A stretch of DNA of 8,069 nucleotides from Bacteroidota bacterium (lineage in GTDB: Bacteria > Bacteroidota > Bacteroidia > M30B66). Location: positions 1 through 8,069 of the forward strand of contig CANMGM010000097.1 in NCBI GenBank assembly GCA_947497195.1, in the 5' to 3' direction. A program made the position numbers and the translations under genes. Of the stretch, positions 1 through 6,108 are shown in pieces; the first letter of the stretch is position 1; every line of letters begins with the position of its first letter. Below the pieces are notes generated by a model that saw nothing but the letters and a program-made list of their open reading frames with translations, ran no database searches and was not told the origin of the DNA.

Positions 1-3
1 AAA

Positions 4-20
4 CAAGGTAACGAAGTTGG
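4..20 (-). promoter_or_regulatory. possible promoter of a gene beyond the left edge
   Basis: Read on the minus strand, these 17 bases end in GTTACCTTG, which resembles the Bacteroidota -7 element with one T missing. The same 17 bases, with two differences, form the promoter region of the minus-strand gene starting at 3665; both contain AACTTCGTTAC. This suggests a gene reading leftwards that begins just outside the window, divergent from merR. In many Bacteroidota this small MerR gene lies near an M23 peptidase or alaS, but the neighbour cannot be seen here. The call rests on similarity alone. Confidence 0.3.
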
Positions 21-58
21 AAAAGAGCATGTTCGTTTACACGCTATTCAAAACTGAA

Positions 59-71
59 TAACAAGTTGTTA
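59..71. repeat. short inverted repeat upstream of merR
   Basis: The arms TAACAA and TTGTTA are perfect inverted copies separated by one G. The repeat lies about 40 bp upstream of the -7 element of merR. It could be a protein-binding site, perhaps for autoregulation, but 6-bp arms in AT-rich DNA also arise by chance. Confidence 0.25.
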
Positions 72-111
72 AACTTTTTCCACATGAGATAGTTCGTTTT
101 TCAGCCTTGGT

Positions 112-119
112 TAAATTTG
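112..119 (+). promoter_or_regulatory. -7 promoter element of the MerR gene
   Basis: TAAATTTG matches the Bacteroidota -7 consensus TAnnTTTG at every fixed position. It ends 28 bp before the ATG at 148, which leaves a leader of roughly 20 bases. No exact TTG is found at the usual -33 distance, so only the -7 half is supported. No Shine-Dalgarno sequence precedes the start, as is normal in this phylum. Confidence 0.5.
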
Positions 120-147
120 CTATTTATTTTAAGCCACGTACATCTTT

Positions 148-483
148 ATGTCGATCATCGATGATAATTCAGATAGGTTATACTACACCATTGGTGAAGT
201 GGCGGATATGTTCTCGGTGAACGCCTCGCTTATTCGCTTTTGGGAAAAAGAATTCGATGCGATTCGTCCTACAAAAAATAAAAAAGGCAACCGGCTTTTC
301 ACGGCTGCCGATATCAAGACCTTCAAGACTATTCACAATCTGGTAAAGGAGCGTGGCTTTACACTCGAAGGCGCGCGCCAGCACATGCGCGAAAAACGCA
401 ATAAGCCGGAAGGTACTGCGGAGGTAATTGAGAAGCTCAAAGACATCCGGCAAAGACTTATAGATCTGAAGGCGAAGATTTAA
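148..483 (+). CDS. small MerR-family transcriptional regulator
   Basis: This 111-residue protein has one MerR-type winged-helix DNA-binding domain at about residues 12-80. The first helix pair is seen in YTIGEVADMF and the recognition region in NASLIRFWEKEF. The wing lies around KKGNRLFTAADI and is followed by the helix FTLEGARQHM. Residues 92-111 form a short charged helix that probably serves as a dimerising coiled coil. There is no effector-binding domain and no cysteine cluster, so metal or drug sensing as in classical MerR proteins is unlikely. Single-domain members of this kind are common and conserved in Bacteroidota, and their target is generally unknown. The start at 148 sits well placed behind a good -7 element. 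The gene converges on the TonB-receptor gene, sharing the bases TTAA at the two stop codons. Family assignment is firm; the regulon is not known. Confidence 0.9.
   Translation: MSIIDDNSDRLYYTIGEVADMFSVNASLIRFWEKEFDAIRPTKNKKGNRLFTAADIKTFKTIHNLVKERGFTLEGARQHMREKRNKPEGTAEVIEKLKDIRQRLIDLKAKI
154..165. repeat. 12-bp perfect palindrome in the start of merR
   Basis: ATCATCGATGAT is its own reverse complement and covers codons 3-6 of merR. It contains CATCGATG, an 8-base palindrome found three more times in early cphA. It might be a binding site for the regulator itself, but the codons (Ile-Asp-Asp) could produce it by chance. Confidence 0.3.
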
Positions 484-3011
484 AATGTGGCCTGCAGCCG
501 CAAATTAAGTAAGCGGTTGGTGAGGTAATTCGGAACCCCATACAATCTGTTCGTTACATCTTTAATCCACAAATACGAAACGGTATTGTTTACACCCAGC
601 AGATTGAATACTTCCAGCGAAAGCGAAAGCGCCTTTACGTTTTTAAGAAAACCCGATTTTGTATACGGACGATTTTGGGAGATGAAATGCTTGGTAAATC
701 CGATGTCAACTCTTCGATACGGCGGAATGCGCAAGGTGTCGCGATACCGGTTCAAATCGGGTGGGCCCATCGGAAGTCGCGAGCCAAAAATGAGCGTAAT
801 CTGCATGCTTAAACTTTCGTTACGTGGCAGATAATCCTGAAAGAATAAACTGAAATTGAAACGCTGGTCGGTTGGTCGCGGGATAAATCCGGGCTCTACA
901 CGCAATGAGTCGGTAATCTCATCGTTCGAATAGCCTTTAATCACAGATTCGCCATCGGCATTGAAGTACTTGTAATAAAAATCGTTTCGGATATCCTCTT
1001 TGGTTTGCATCAGACTTAAGCTAGCCCAGCTTTGAACCCCCTTCACGAATTCGCCATTCACTTTCAAATCCAAGCCTGTTGCATAGCCATTGCTCAGGTT
1101 ATCGGCATAATACCGCACGCGAACGTTGTCTATTTCGTATGGAACAAGGTTGCGCAAAATTTTGTAATACGCCTCCGAATAGAAGCTAAAATCGCGGCCC
1201 CAGGACTTAAAGGTAAACTCTGCTCCCGTTATAAAATGCCAACTTTCCTGTGCTTTTAAATCTTTGTTGATTTCACCCGTAAACCCTCGTAATTCGCGGT
1301 AAAACGGTGGTTGGGCATAATGTCCGGCAGCTGCGCGGAATGTTATCTCGCGTTTCCACGAAAGCGGTCGCATCGAAAAAACCGCCCGCGGACTTAGCAG
1401 CGCCTGTTGGTTCAATGTCCAGTAATTAGCACGCAAACCACCGGTAAGGGTAAACTGAATCGAATCGCGTTTCCAGCGGTACTCGTTCTGCATGTATGCA
1501 TGAAAACGATACGATTCCAATTGGGCTTCGGTCTTCAAATAACTGTCGAGCACGATTGCTTCCTCATCCAAAACCGGATACTCATATGTTTGTCCGGTTG
1601 GTAAACTATAGCCTGCCGAGTCAATCATTTTCCACTCTTTGAGCTCATCCTGAATCTGCTCGCGCTGCGCCCGAATTCCCCAACTCAAAAATTGATTGTC
1701 GAAGGCATGATTTCCCTTGTGCTCAATATTGGCAACCTGATAATCGAGGCGATTCCGAATAAACGTGAGGAAAGACCCAATGCCTCTGTTAAACGCCACG
1801 TCTCCGAAATCTTCGCTTCCGAGGTCGCGCTCGAGCTCGTCGATGAAATAAAAGCCTTCAACATCCGATCGCTCCGATTCGGTTGAGTTAAATGAAGAAG
1901 CAATAAGCTTCAGGTTTGTTTTTTGATTTGGACGGTAATTTAAGGTGGCTGCACCCATTCCGGTTGCAAAGCGATTTTGCTCTTTTCCCTCAAAAAACAC
2001 GCGCAATTGTAGCGCCTGGTTGATTGTTCCGAATTCGGTCTTTTGGTCCTGCGGAAAAACGCGGTAATTGTTCACGGCATAATTCCCAAGCAGGTCGATA
2101 TCGAGTTTGTCGTTCAGTGCAAAAGTTAAAAATCCTTGCACATCGGTAAATGCCGGACGGTATTGACCCTGCACATCGAGGCTGTTCAGCAAATACTGCG
2201 TTGAACGGTATCGCGCGCCCAACATTCCGGCCAATCGGTAATCTTTTGTAGCACCTTCGACCTGAACATTCCCGCCCAGTACCGAAGCCGATACGGCACC
2301 GCCAAAGGCTTTTGGACGTTTGTAGCGGATGTCGAGCACCGAACTCATTTTATCGCCATACTTTGCCTCGAAGCCTCCTGCCGAAAATCGCAGACTTTCG
2401 ACCATATCGGGATTCGGAAAGCTCAATCCTTCCTGCTGCCCGGCGCGTACCAGAAACGGACGGTAAATCTCAACATCGTTTACATATACCAGATTCTCAT
2501 CATAATTGCCACCACGCACCGAATACTGCGAACTGAGTTCGTTGTTCGAATAAACGCCCGGAAGTGTTTTGATGGTCATCTCGATGCCGCCCGCCGGACC
2601 GGTAATGCTTGTTATGATGCGGCGATCAATGGGCACCATGCCGGTTTCGAGTGCACGCTGATCTGTAATAACAGCCGTGCCCAACTCAATGGTATTTTGC
2701 TCGAGCTGAATTTTAATCTTGCGGTTTTCGCCTTTTGCAAGTTTTAGCGTTAAGGTATCGCTGAGATATCCCGATAGCTTTACCACAATTCCAACTGCCG
2801 TATCGGAGGGAAGATTCAATTTGAAATTACCATCAGCGTCTGAGCTGGTATTGCTGCTCATCTTGTTGAGGCGGTATAGAATAACGCCCGATAAAATATT
2901 ACCCTGTTGCCCGGTAATTTTTCCAGATAGAACGGCCTGCGCATTGGAATTTTGAGTCGAAAAACCAGAAAATAAAACAACCAGAAAAAGCAGGCGGGTA
3001 AATCGGGGCAT
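480..3011 (-). CDS. TonB-dependent outer-membrane receptor with N-terminal carboxypeptidase-regulatory-like domain
   Basis: The protein has 843 residues and is predicted to be a 22-strand beta-barrel importer of the outer membrane, energised by TonB-ExbBD. A signal peptide covers about residues 1-25 (cleavage near NAQA). A carboxypeptidase-regulatory-like beta-sandwich follows at about 27-105 (from VLSGKITG). The plug domain is at about 112-235, with the typical stretches IKTLPGVYSN, SVRGGNYDENLVYVND and GGFEAKYGDKMSSVLDIRY. The barrel fills the rest and ends in a C-terminal phenylalanine (LRLQATF), the usual barrel-assembly signal. TAVITDQR just before the plug is a plausible TonB box. It is shorter than a SusC protein, and no SusD partner lies beside it, so glycan uptake should not be assumed. 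It begins 3 bp after the stop of the gene at 3015-3665, so the two are almost certainly cotranscribed. The substrate cannot be read from the sequence. Confidence 0.95.
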   Translation of the reverse strand: MPRFTRLLFLVVLFSGFSTQNSNAQAVLSGKITGQQGNILSGVILYRLNKMSSNTSSDADGNFKLNLPSDTAVGIVVKLSGYLSDTLTLKLAKGENRKIKIQLEQNTIELGTAVITDQRALETGMVPIDRRIITSITGPAGGIEMTIKTLPGVYSNNELSSQYSVRGGNYDENLVYVNDVEIYRPFLVRAGQQEGLSFPNPDMVESLRFSAGGFEAKYGDKMSSVLDIRYKRPKAFGGAVSASVLGGNVQVEGATKDYRLAGMLGARYRSTQYLLNSLDVQGQYRPAFTDVQGFLTFALNDKLDIDLLGNYAVNNYRVFPQDQKTEFGTINQALQLRVFFEGKEQNRFATGMGAATLNYRPNQKTNLKLIASSFNSTESERSDVEGFYFIDELERDLGSEDFGDVAFNRGIGSFLTFIRNRLDYQVANIEHKGNHAFDNQFLSWGIRAQREQIQDELKEWKMIDSAGYSLPTGQTYEYPVLDEEAIVLDSYLKTEAQLESYRFHAYMQNEYRWKRDSIQFTLTGGLRANYWTLNQQALLSPRAVFSMRPLSWKREITFRAAAGHYAQPPFYRELRGFTGEINKDLKAQESWHFITGAEFTFKSWGRDFSFYSEAYYKILRNLVPYEIDNVRVRYYADNLSNGYATGLDLKVNGEFVKGVQSWASLSLMQTKEDIRNDFYYKYFNADGESVIKGYSNDEITDSLRVEPGFIPRPTDQRFNFSLFFQDYLPRNESLSMQITLIFGSRLPMGPPDLNRYRDTLRIPPYRRVDIGFTKHFISQNRPYTKSGFLKNVKALSLSLEVFNLLGVNNTVSYLWIKDVTNRLYGVPNYLTNRLLNLRLQATF

Positions 3012-3014
3012 TCG

Positions 3015-3665
3015 TTAACGAGTCGGTTTCTTTTTGAATTCGCCCTTCTTCCAGGCCTGCACGAATTTGGCCCAGGCGATAGGATTTAGCAGGTTGTTCA
3101 TCGGAATTTGCCCTGCATTGTATAAGCGTGTATTGTATTGACTCATCGAGTTGCGGTAATTCATGGTGGCATCCATCGGAACGGTAAGTGCCATGTCGAC
3201 AATCGTTTCCTGCGCAAGATTTTTACGCGCCCGTTCAAGGTCATCATCGGGTACGGGCGCCTTCAGGAAATATTCGTAAATCTGTTCTTTGGTTGGCCAA
3301 GGATAGATTACGGTTGTAGGAAGCATGATTGTATCTTGATTCAAGACCTGAATGATTGAGTAACGTGAGCCTTCCAGGCTATCGGGCAACACATAAGTCG
3401 ATTTCTGAAAACCCAAAACCGAAAATTCGATGGTATCGCCTTCCTGCGCTACGAACGAAAAGAAACCATAGTAATCGCTCAACGTTCCGCGGTATGTTCC
3501 TTTAACTGTTATTGCTGTAAACGGAACAGGCTGCAAACTATCACCACTCACCACAACGCCCGAAAACTGGAGTAAATCTCCCGGTTTGCGTTTGTTGCTC
3601 TGCGCCGTAACCAGCGAGAAACCCAACAGCAAAAGCAATGAGACAAGCGTAATTTTTTTCATCAT
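3015..3665 (-). CDS. secreted carboxypeptidase-regulatory-like domain protein, first gene of the receptor operon
   Basis: This 216-residue protein has a signal peptide at residues 1-22 (a leucine-rich core ending VTAQ), so it is exported to the periplasm or outer membrane. Residues about 33-117 form a carboxypeptidase-regulatory-like beta-sandwich: FSGVVVSGDSLQPVPFTAI, then the usual turn SDYYGFFSF, then DTIEFSVLGFQKS. The remaining 95 residues are a helical, charged region containing PWPTKEQIYEYFL and NLLNPIAWAKFVQAW, a tail that I associate with a family conserved in Bacteroidota but without known function. It has no enzymatic residues of a carboxypeptidase. Its stop is 3 bp from the start of the TonB receptor, which carries the same kind of domain at its N-terminus, so a shared role at the receptor is likely. 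Two ATG codons stand in tandem at 3665 and 3662; either could be used. A promoter element lies 8 bp upstream. Confidence 0.85.
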   Translation of the reverse strand: MMKKITLVSLLLLLGFSLVTAQSNKRKPGDLLQFSGVVVSGDSLQPVPFTAITVKGTYRGTLSDYYGFFSFVAQEGDTIEFSVLGFQKSTYVLPDSLEGSRYSIIQVLNQDTIMLPTTVIYPWPTKEQIYEYFLKAPVPDDDLERARKNLAQETIVDMALTVPMDATMNYRNSMSQYNTRLYNAGQIPMNNLLNPIAWAKFVQAWKKGEFKKKPTR

Positions 3666-3673
3666 TAGAACTG

Positions 3674-3681
3674 CAAAGTAA
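3674..3681 (-). promoter_or_regulatory. -7 promoter element of the receptor operon
   Basis: On the minus strand this reads TTACTTTG, one base off the TAnnTTTG consensus. It lies 8 bp before the first ATG, so the transcript would have almost no leader. The surrounding GTTACTTTGCA is identical to the sequence in front of the FMN-reductase gene at 5132-5142. No TTG is present at the -33 distance. The rest of the 85-bp divergent gap should also contain the promoter of the gene at 3751, but I found no convincing element for it. Confidence 0.45.
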
Positions 3682-3750
3682 CGAAGTTTGAAGGCTTATA
3701 TTGCATAATTTTCGGCATACTTGTGAATAGATAATTGAAATTTGCATTGA

Positions 3751-4380
3751 ATGAAAAACAAACCCTTGCTAAAAAAGCTGCTCATAACTGTTCTGCTTAT
3801 TTTCATTTTTTGCAGTTCGCTCTGGTTGCTGCGTCGTCCGATGATGCGCTGGCTTGGAGCTGGTTTAATAAAAGAAGATACATTGCAACAAAGTGATGCT
3901 ATTTTTATTCTTTCGGGCAATCCTGAAGCTCGTGCAAAACAAGCGGCAAGTTTATACCGGTCGGGGTATGCAAAAAGATTGGTGTGCACCGGCGAATCGA
4001 TTCCCGAATTGCTCGAGTCGTTCGACCTGAATGTGCGAGAATGTGATTTGACCAAGATAAAATTGTTGGAATTTAGAGTTCCCGAAACGGCAATTGCGCT
4101 GCTTCCAATAGGAACTTCCACACGCGAGGAATGTGATGCGATTTTGGCTTACTGCAAGAATAATAGCCTGAAGAAGATAATCGTTCTCAGCGATCGTTTT
4201 CATACCGCGCGCATGCAGTATGCATTTCGCAAACAGTTCGAAGCCGCCGGCATTGAACTATGCATATCCGGGGCGCCTTCAATCTCCTACAACGAAAGCA
4301 AATGGTGGGCAAAAGAGAACGGACTCATCATGGTGAATAATGAGTACATTAAACTGATGTATTACTGGATCACTTATTGA
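3751..4380 (+). CDS. YdcF/ElyC/SanA-type DUF218 protein, membrane-anchored
   Basis: The protein has 209 residues. A basic N-terminus followed by a hydrophobic helix at about residues 9-27 anchors it in the inner membrane, with the domain probably in the periplasm. The DUF218 domain covers about 46-200. It shows the family marks DAIFILSGNPEARAKQAASL, the alternating strand KRLVCTGE, GTSTREECDAILAYC, and IIVLSDRFHTARM, with a late WW pair at 185-186. In enterobacteria, SanA and ElyC belong to this family and affect envelope permeability and peptidoglycan or lipid-carrier metabolism; the reaction is not firmly established and is not inferred here. The gene is divergent from the receptor operon and its last 7 bases overlap the end of the DUF1684 gene on the other strand. 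A terminator-like hairpin follows 14 bp after the stop. Family assignment is strong, physiological role open. Confidence 0.88.
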   Translation: MKNKPLLKKLLITVLLIFIFCSSLWLLRRPMMRWLGAGLIKEDTLQQSDAIFILSGNPEARAKQAASLYRSGYAKRLVCTGESIPELLESFDLNVRECDLTKIKLLEFRVPETAIALLPIGTSTREECDAILAYCKNNSLKKIIVLSDRFHTARMQYAFRKQFEAAGIELCISGAPSISYNESKWWAKENGLIMVNNEYIKLMYYWITY

Positions 4381-5009
4381 TTTCGTGAAGCCCTACCGCG
4401 TTTACGGTATTTTTTCTCACCTGCCCGAATCTCGAGGGGAAGTGAATTTTCGGCTGGGGGTACCGGACAAGAATACAATTCGTTGTAAGCGCAATAAGGA
4501 TTGTAGGCGCGATTGAAGTCGATTATCAATTTCCCGTCTTTCACATCGCTTGCTAGAAGGTCGATGTACCTGCCACCTCCATAACTTTCATCACCCGAAG
4601 TATAATCGCGGAAAGGCACAAAAAGGAAGTTCTGGTAGTTTTCGTTCGTTAATGCCTTCGCGCTTTTGTAAACCGTTAGCGTGCAGGGTTGTTCGTAAAT
4701 CCTGAACACAGCCTTAGCAAAGGCAGTATACTCCATTGTTTTACCGGTTGTAGTTGGAAACGCAATTACCTCCTTCGAGGTCGATACCAGTAAATCTGCA
4801 GTGGTGCGGTAATTTGCTCTCGGCTTGAAAAAGCGTAATCGCAAAACACCAATACGCCCAAGCGGGGAGGTTTCGTCAATACGAAAATTACGCTTGTATC
4901 CTTTTTTCCAGGTGCGGTATTCTGTTCTGAACGACTGAGCCTCAATACTGCTGCATAGTGCAAATAAAGCACACAAACATATTAGCGAAATTCGATTTAG
5001 GTTGCGCAT
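4374..5009 (-). CDS. secreted DUF1684 domain protein
   Basis: This 211-residue protein begins with a signal peptide at about 1-25 (hydrophobic core ICLCALFALCSS, cleavage after EAQ). No good lipobox is seen although cysteines are present. The mature part matches DUF1684: an N-terminal basic-aromatic stretch with FRIDETSPLG, the strand LRLRFFKPRANYR, then FVPFRDYTSGDESYGGGRY (residues 130-148), and DFNRAYNPYCAYN with SCPVPPAENSLPLEI following (164-194). The dense run of invariant-looking Asp, Glu, Tyr, Gly and Asn suggests a conserved active or binding site, but no activity is known to me. A start at 5045 would add 12 residues in front of the signal peptide; 5009 is preferred because it gives a normal signal peptide. 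The C-terminus is very basic (KKYRKRGRASRNQ). It overlaps the ydcF-like gene tail to tail by 7 bp. Confidence 0.87.
   Translation of the reverse strand: MRNLNRISLICLCALFALCSSIEAQSFRTEYRTWKKGYKRNFRIDETSPLGRIGVLRLRFFKPRANYRTTADLLVSTSKEVIAFPTTTGKTMEYTAFAKAVFRIYEQPCTLTVYKSAKALTNENYQNFLFVPFRDYTSGDESYGGGRYIDLLASDVKDGKLIIDFNRAYNPYCAYNELYSCPVPPAENSLPLEIRAGEKKYRKRGRASRNQ
4394..4415 (+). terminator. possible intrinsic terminator of the YdcF-like gene
   Basis: TACCG at 4394-4398 pairs with CGGTA at 4405-4409 across a 6-base loop, and six T follow at 4410-4415. It lies 14 bp after the stop codon of the plus-strand gene. The stem is only 5 bp, so it may be weak. It sits inside the coding sequence of the convergent DUF1684 gene, where it encodes EKKYRKRG. 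Confidence 0.45.
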
Positions 5010-5100
5010 TGACGATTGCAAAAAAAGTAAAAAAAACGTTTCCAACTGTGCTGAATACGAAACAATCGAATTAAGTTTTCATTTTAGTCCAAATATGTAT

Positions 5101-5132
5101 TTCCTAGGTGAAACAATTTCATCGATTCCTAG
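5101..5132. repeat. direct repeat TTCCTAG flanking a dyad, possible operator
   Basis: TTCCTAG occurs at 5101-5107 and again at 5126-5132, 25 bp apart. Between them lies the inverted repeat TGAAA-caa-TTTCA (5109-5121). The block ends at the -7 element of the FMN-reductase gene, so it covers the -33 region where a repressor or activator would act. It is in the 145-bp gap between the divergent DUF1684 and reductase genes; nothing else there is convincing apart from the A-rich stretch near 5020-5038. Confidence 0.3.
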
Positions 5133-5140
5133 TTACTTTG
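5133..5140 (+). promoter_or_regulatory. -7 promoter element of the FMN reductase-DoxX operon
   Basis: TTACTTTG differs from the TAnnTTTG consensus at one base and is followed by CA, giving the same GTTACTTTGCA as the receptor-operon promoter. It ends 14 bp before the ATG at 5155 and supports that start over upstream in-frame ATGs. No TTG is found at the -33 position. Confidence 0.5.
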
Positions 5141-5154
5141 CATTGCTACAACCT

Positions 5155-5679
5155 ATGCTTACAATTCTCAGTGCCACAAACAGACTAAACAGTCAGACGG
5201 CAAGATTTTCAGAAATTTACACACAAATTGCCGCGAATGAAGGTGTTCAATATTCATTTGAGTCGCTCACTGATTTACCGGATGCTTCCATCGGCGATTT
5301 CATTTACCGCAAAGGAGATAATCCATTTCGTTCGTATGCGCACAGAATATTTGATACACATCCGAAGATATTAGTAATAGCGCCTGAGTATAATGCGAGC
5401 ATTCCCGGAATTTTGAAGCTGGTAATCGATTGTGCCGATCCGGAAATCTTCAAAAATAAGCGCATTGCCCTAACCGGAATTGCTTCAGGACGTGGGGGGA
5501 ATATCAGAGGTTTGAACCATCTCACAGAAATCTTCCATTACTTAAAAGCTGAAGTCTATTCCAACAAATTACCGATTTCGATGATTCGTTCGTTGCTCGA
5601 TGAAAATATGAATCTCCGCGATGAACACACGCTTAGGGCGATGCAGCAACAACTCCATTCTTTTGTCCACCATTTTTAA
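5155..5679 (+). CDS. NADPH-dependent FMN reductase-family flavoprotein
   Basis: From the ATG at 5155 the protein has 174 residues, the usual size for the NADPH-dependent FMN reductase family (flavodoxin-like fold). The first strand and phosphate-binding loop are seen in ILSATNRLNSQT (residues 4-15). The central signature is LVIAPEYNASIPGILKLVID (73-92), whose PEYN-SIPG motif contacts FMN and forms part of the dimer. A third flavin loop is SGRGGNIRG (111-119). Such enzymes are cytoplasmic and pass electrons from NAD(P)H through FMN to flavins, quinones or other acceptors; the acceptor here is unknown. The reading frame stays open back to 5002, but the added residues have no family features and would overlap the divergent promoter region and the neighbouring gene, so the short start is chosen. 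The DoxX-like gene follows after 6 bp, so the two are likely coexpressed. Confidence 0.88.
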   Translation: MLTILSATNRLNSQTARFSEIYTQIAANEGVQYSFESLTDLPDASIGDFIYRKGDNPFRSYAHRIFDTHPKILVIAPEYNASIPGILKLVIDCADPEIFKNKRIALTGIASGRGGNIRGLNHLTEIFHYLKAEVYSNKLPISMIRSLLDENMNLRDEHTLRAMQQQLHSFVHHF

Positions 5680-5685
5680 ATCGCA

Positions 5686-6093
5686 ATGCTCTTGAGTTCG
5701 CCTGATTTTTATAGTTTATTAAAGGTCTTTGTAGGACTCGTTTTTTCAGCATTATTTCTGCAATCAGGTTTCGATAAGGTAATCGACTTTAAAGGCAATC
5801 GTGCTTGGGTAATTTCCTATTTTGAAAAGTCGCCATTCCGTAGCTTATCTAGCCTTTTATTTATACTGCTAACCATTACCGAGATAGCGGCTGGTTTGGC
5901 TTGCCTTTTCGGTGTGGGCTTATACGTGTTTGCGCAGGCAGCGTGGCTGCTTCAAGGCGGAATTGCACTTTCGTCACTGGCACTGCTTTTCGTTTTTACA
6001 GGTCAGCGCATCGCAAAAGATTACACCTCGGCGGCCAATACAATAGCTTACCTCGCAGCAGCGATGCTGGCCTGGTTTATCGTGGCAAACTAA
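5686..6093 (+). CDS. DoxX-like four-helix membrane protein
   Basis: This 135-residue protein is hydrophobic, with four predicted membrane helices at about residues 11-28, 54-77, 79-104 and 115-133. DoxX-family features are the first helix ending in QSGFDKVIDFKGN, the second with TEIAAGLACLFG, and the loop TGQRIAKDYTSAANTIAYL before the last helix. It sits in the inner membrane. DoxX was named after the small subunit of an archaeal thiosulfate:quinone oxidoreductase, and other members take part in membrane-linked redox or thiol stress; most bacterial members remain uncharacterised. Placement 6 bp behind an FMN-reductase gene fits a redox role, possibly quinone-linked, which is an inference from context. 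The gene ends 15 bp from the end of the convergent PUR gene, and no terminator hairpin is visible between them. Confidence 0.83.
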   Translation: MLLSSPDFYSLLKVFVGLVFSALFLQSGFDKVIDFKGNRAWVISYFEKSPFRSLSSLLFILLTITEIAAGLACLFGVGLYVFAQAAWLLQGGIALSSLALLFVFTGQRIAKDYTSAANTIAYLAAAMLAWFIVAN

Positions 6094-6108
6094 ACAGACG
6101 ATTACGGA

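Noticed and set aside
76..84. TTTTCCACA, a match to the relaxed DnaA-box consensus, as a replication-origin hint.
   Set aside because: It is a single box with no cluster, no AT-rich unwinding region pattern and no dnaA or origin-linked genes.
498..519. Hairpin AGCCGC/GCGGTT just after merR as an intrinsic terminator.
   Set aside because: The loop is 11 bases, one pair is a wobble and no T run follows.
3696..4121. A 141-residue minus-strand frame opposite the YdcF-like gene.
   Set aside because: It is the shadow of a clear DUF218 coding sequence and shows no recognisable domain.
5002..5154. N-terminal extension of the FMN reductase back to 5002.
   Set aside because: The extension overlaps the divergent DUF1684 gene start, lacks family features and includes the promoter; the natural start is 5155.
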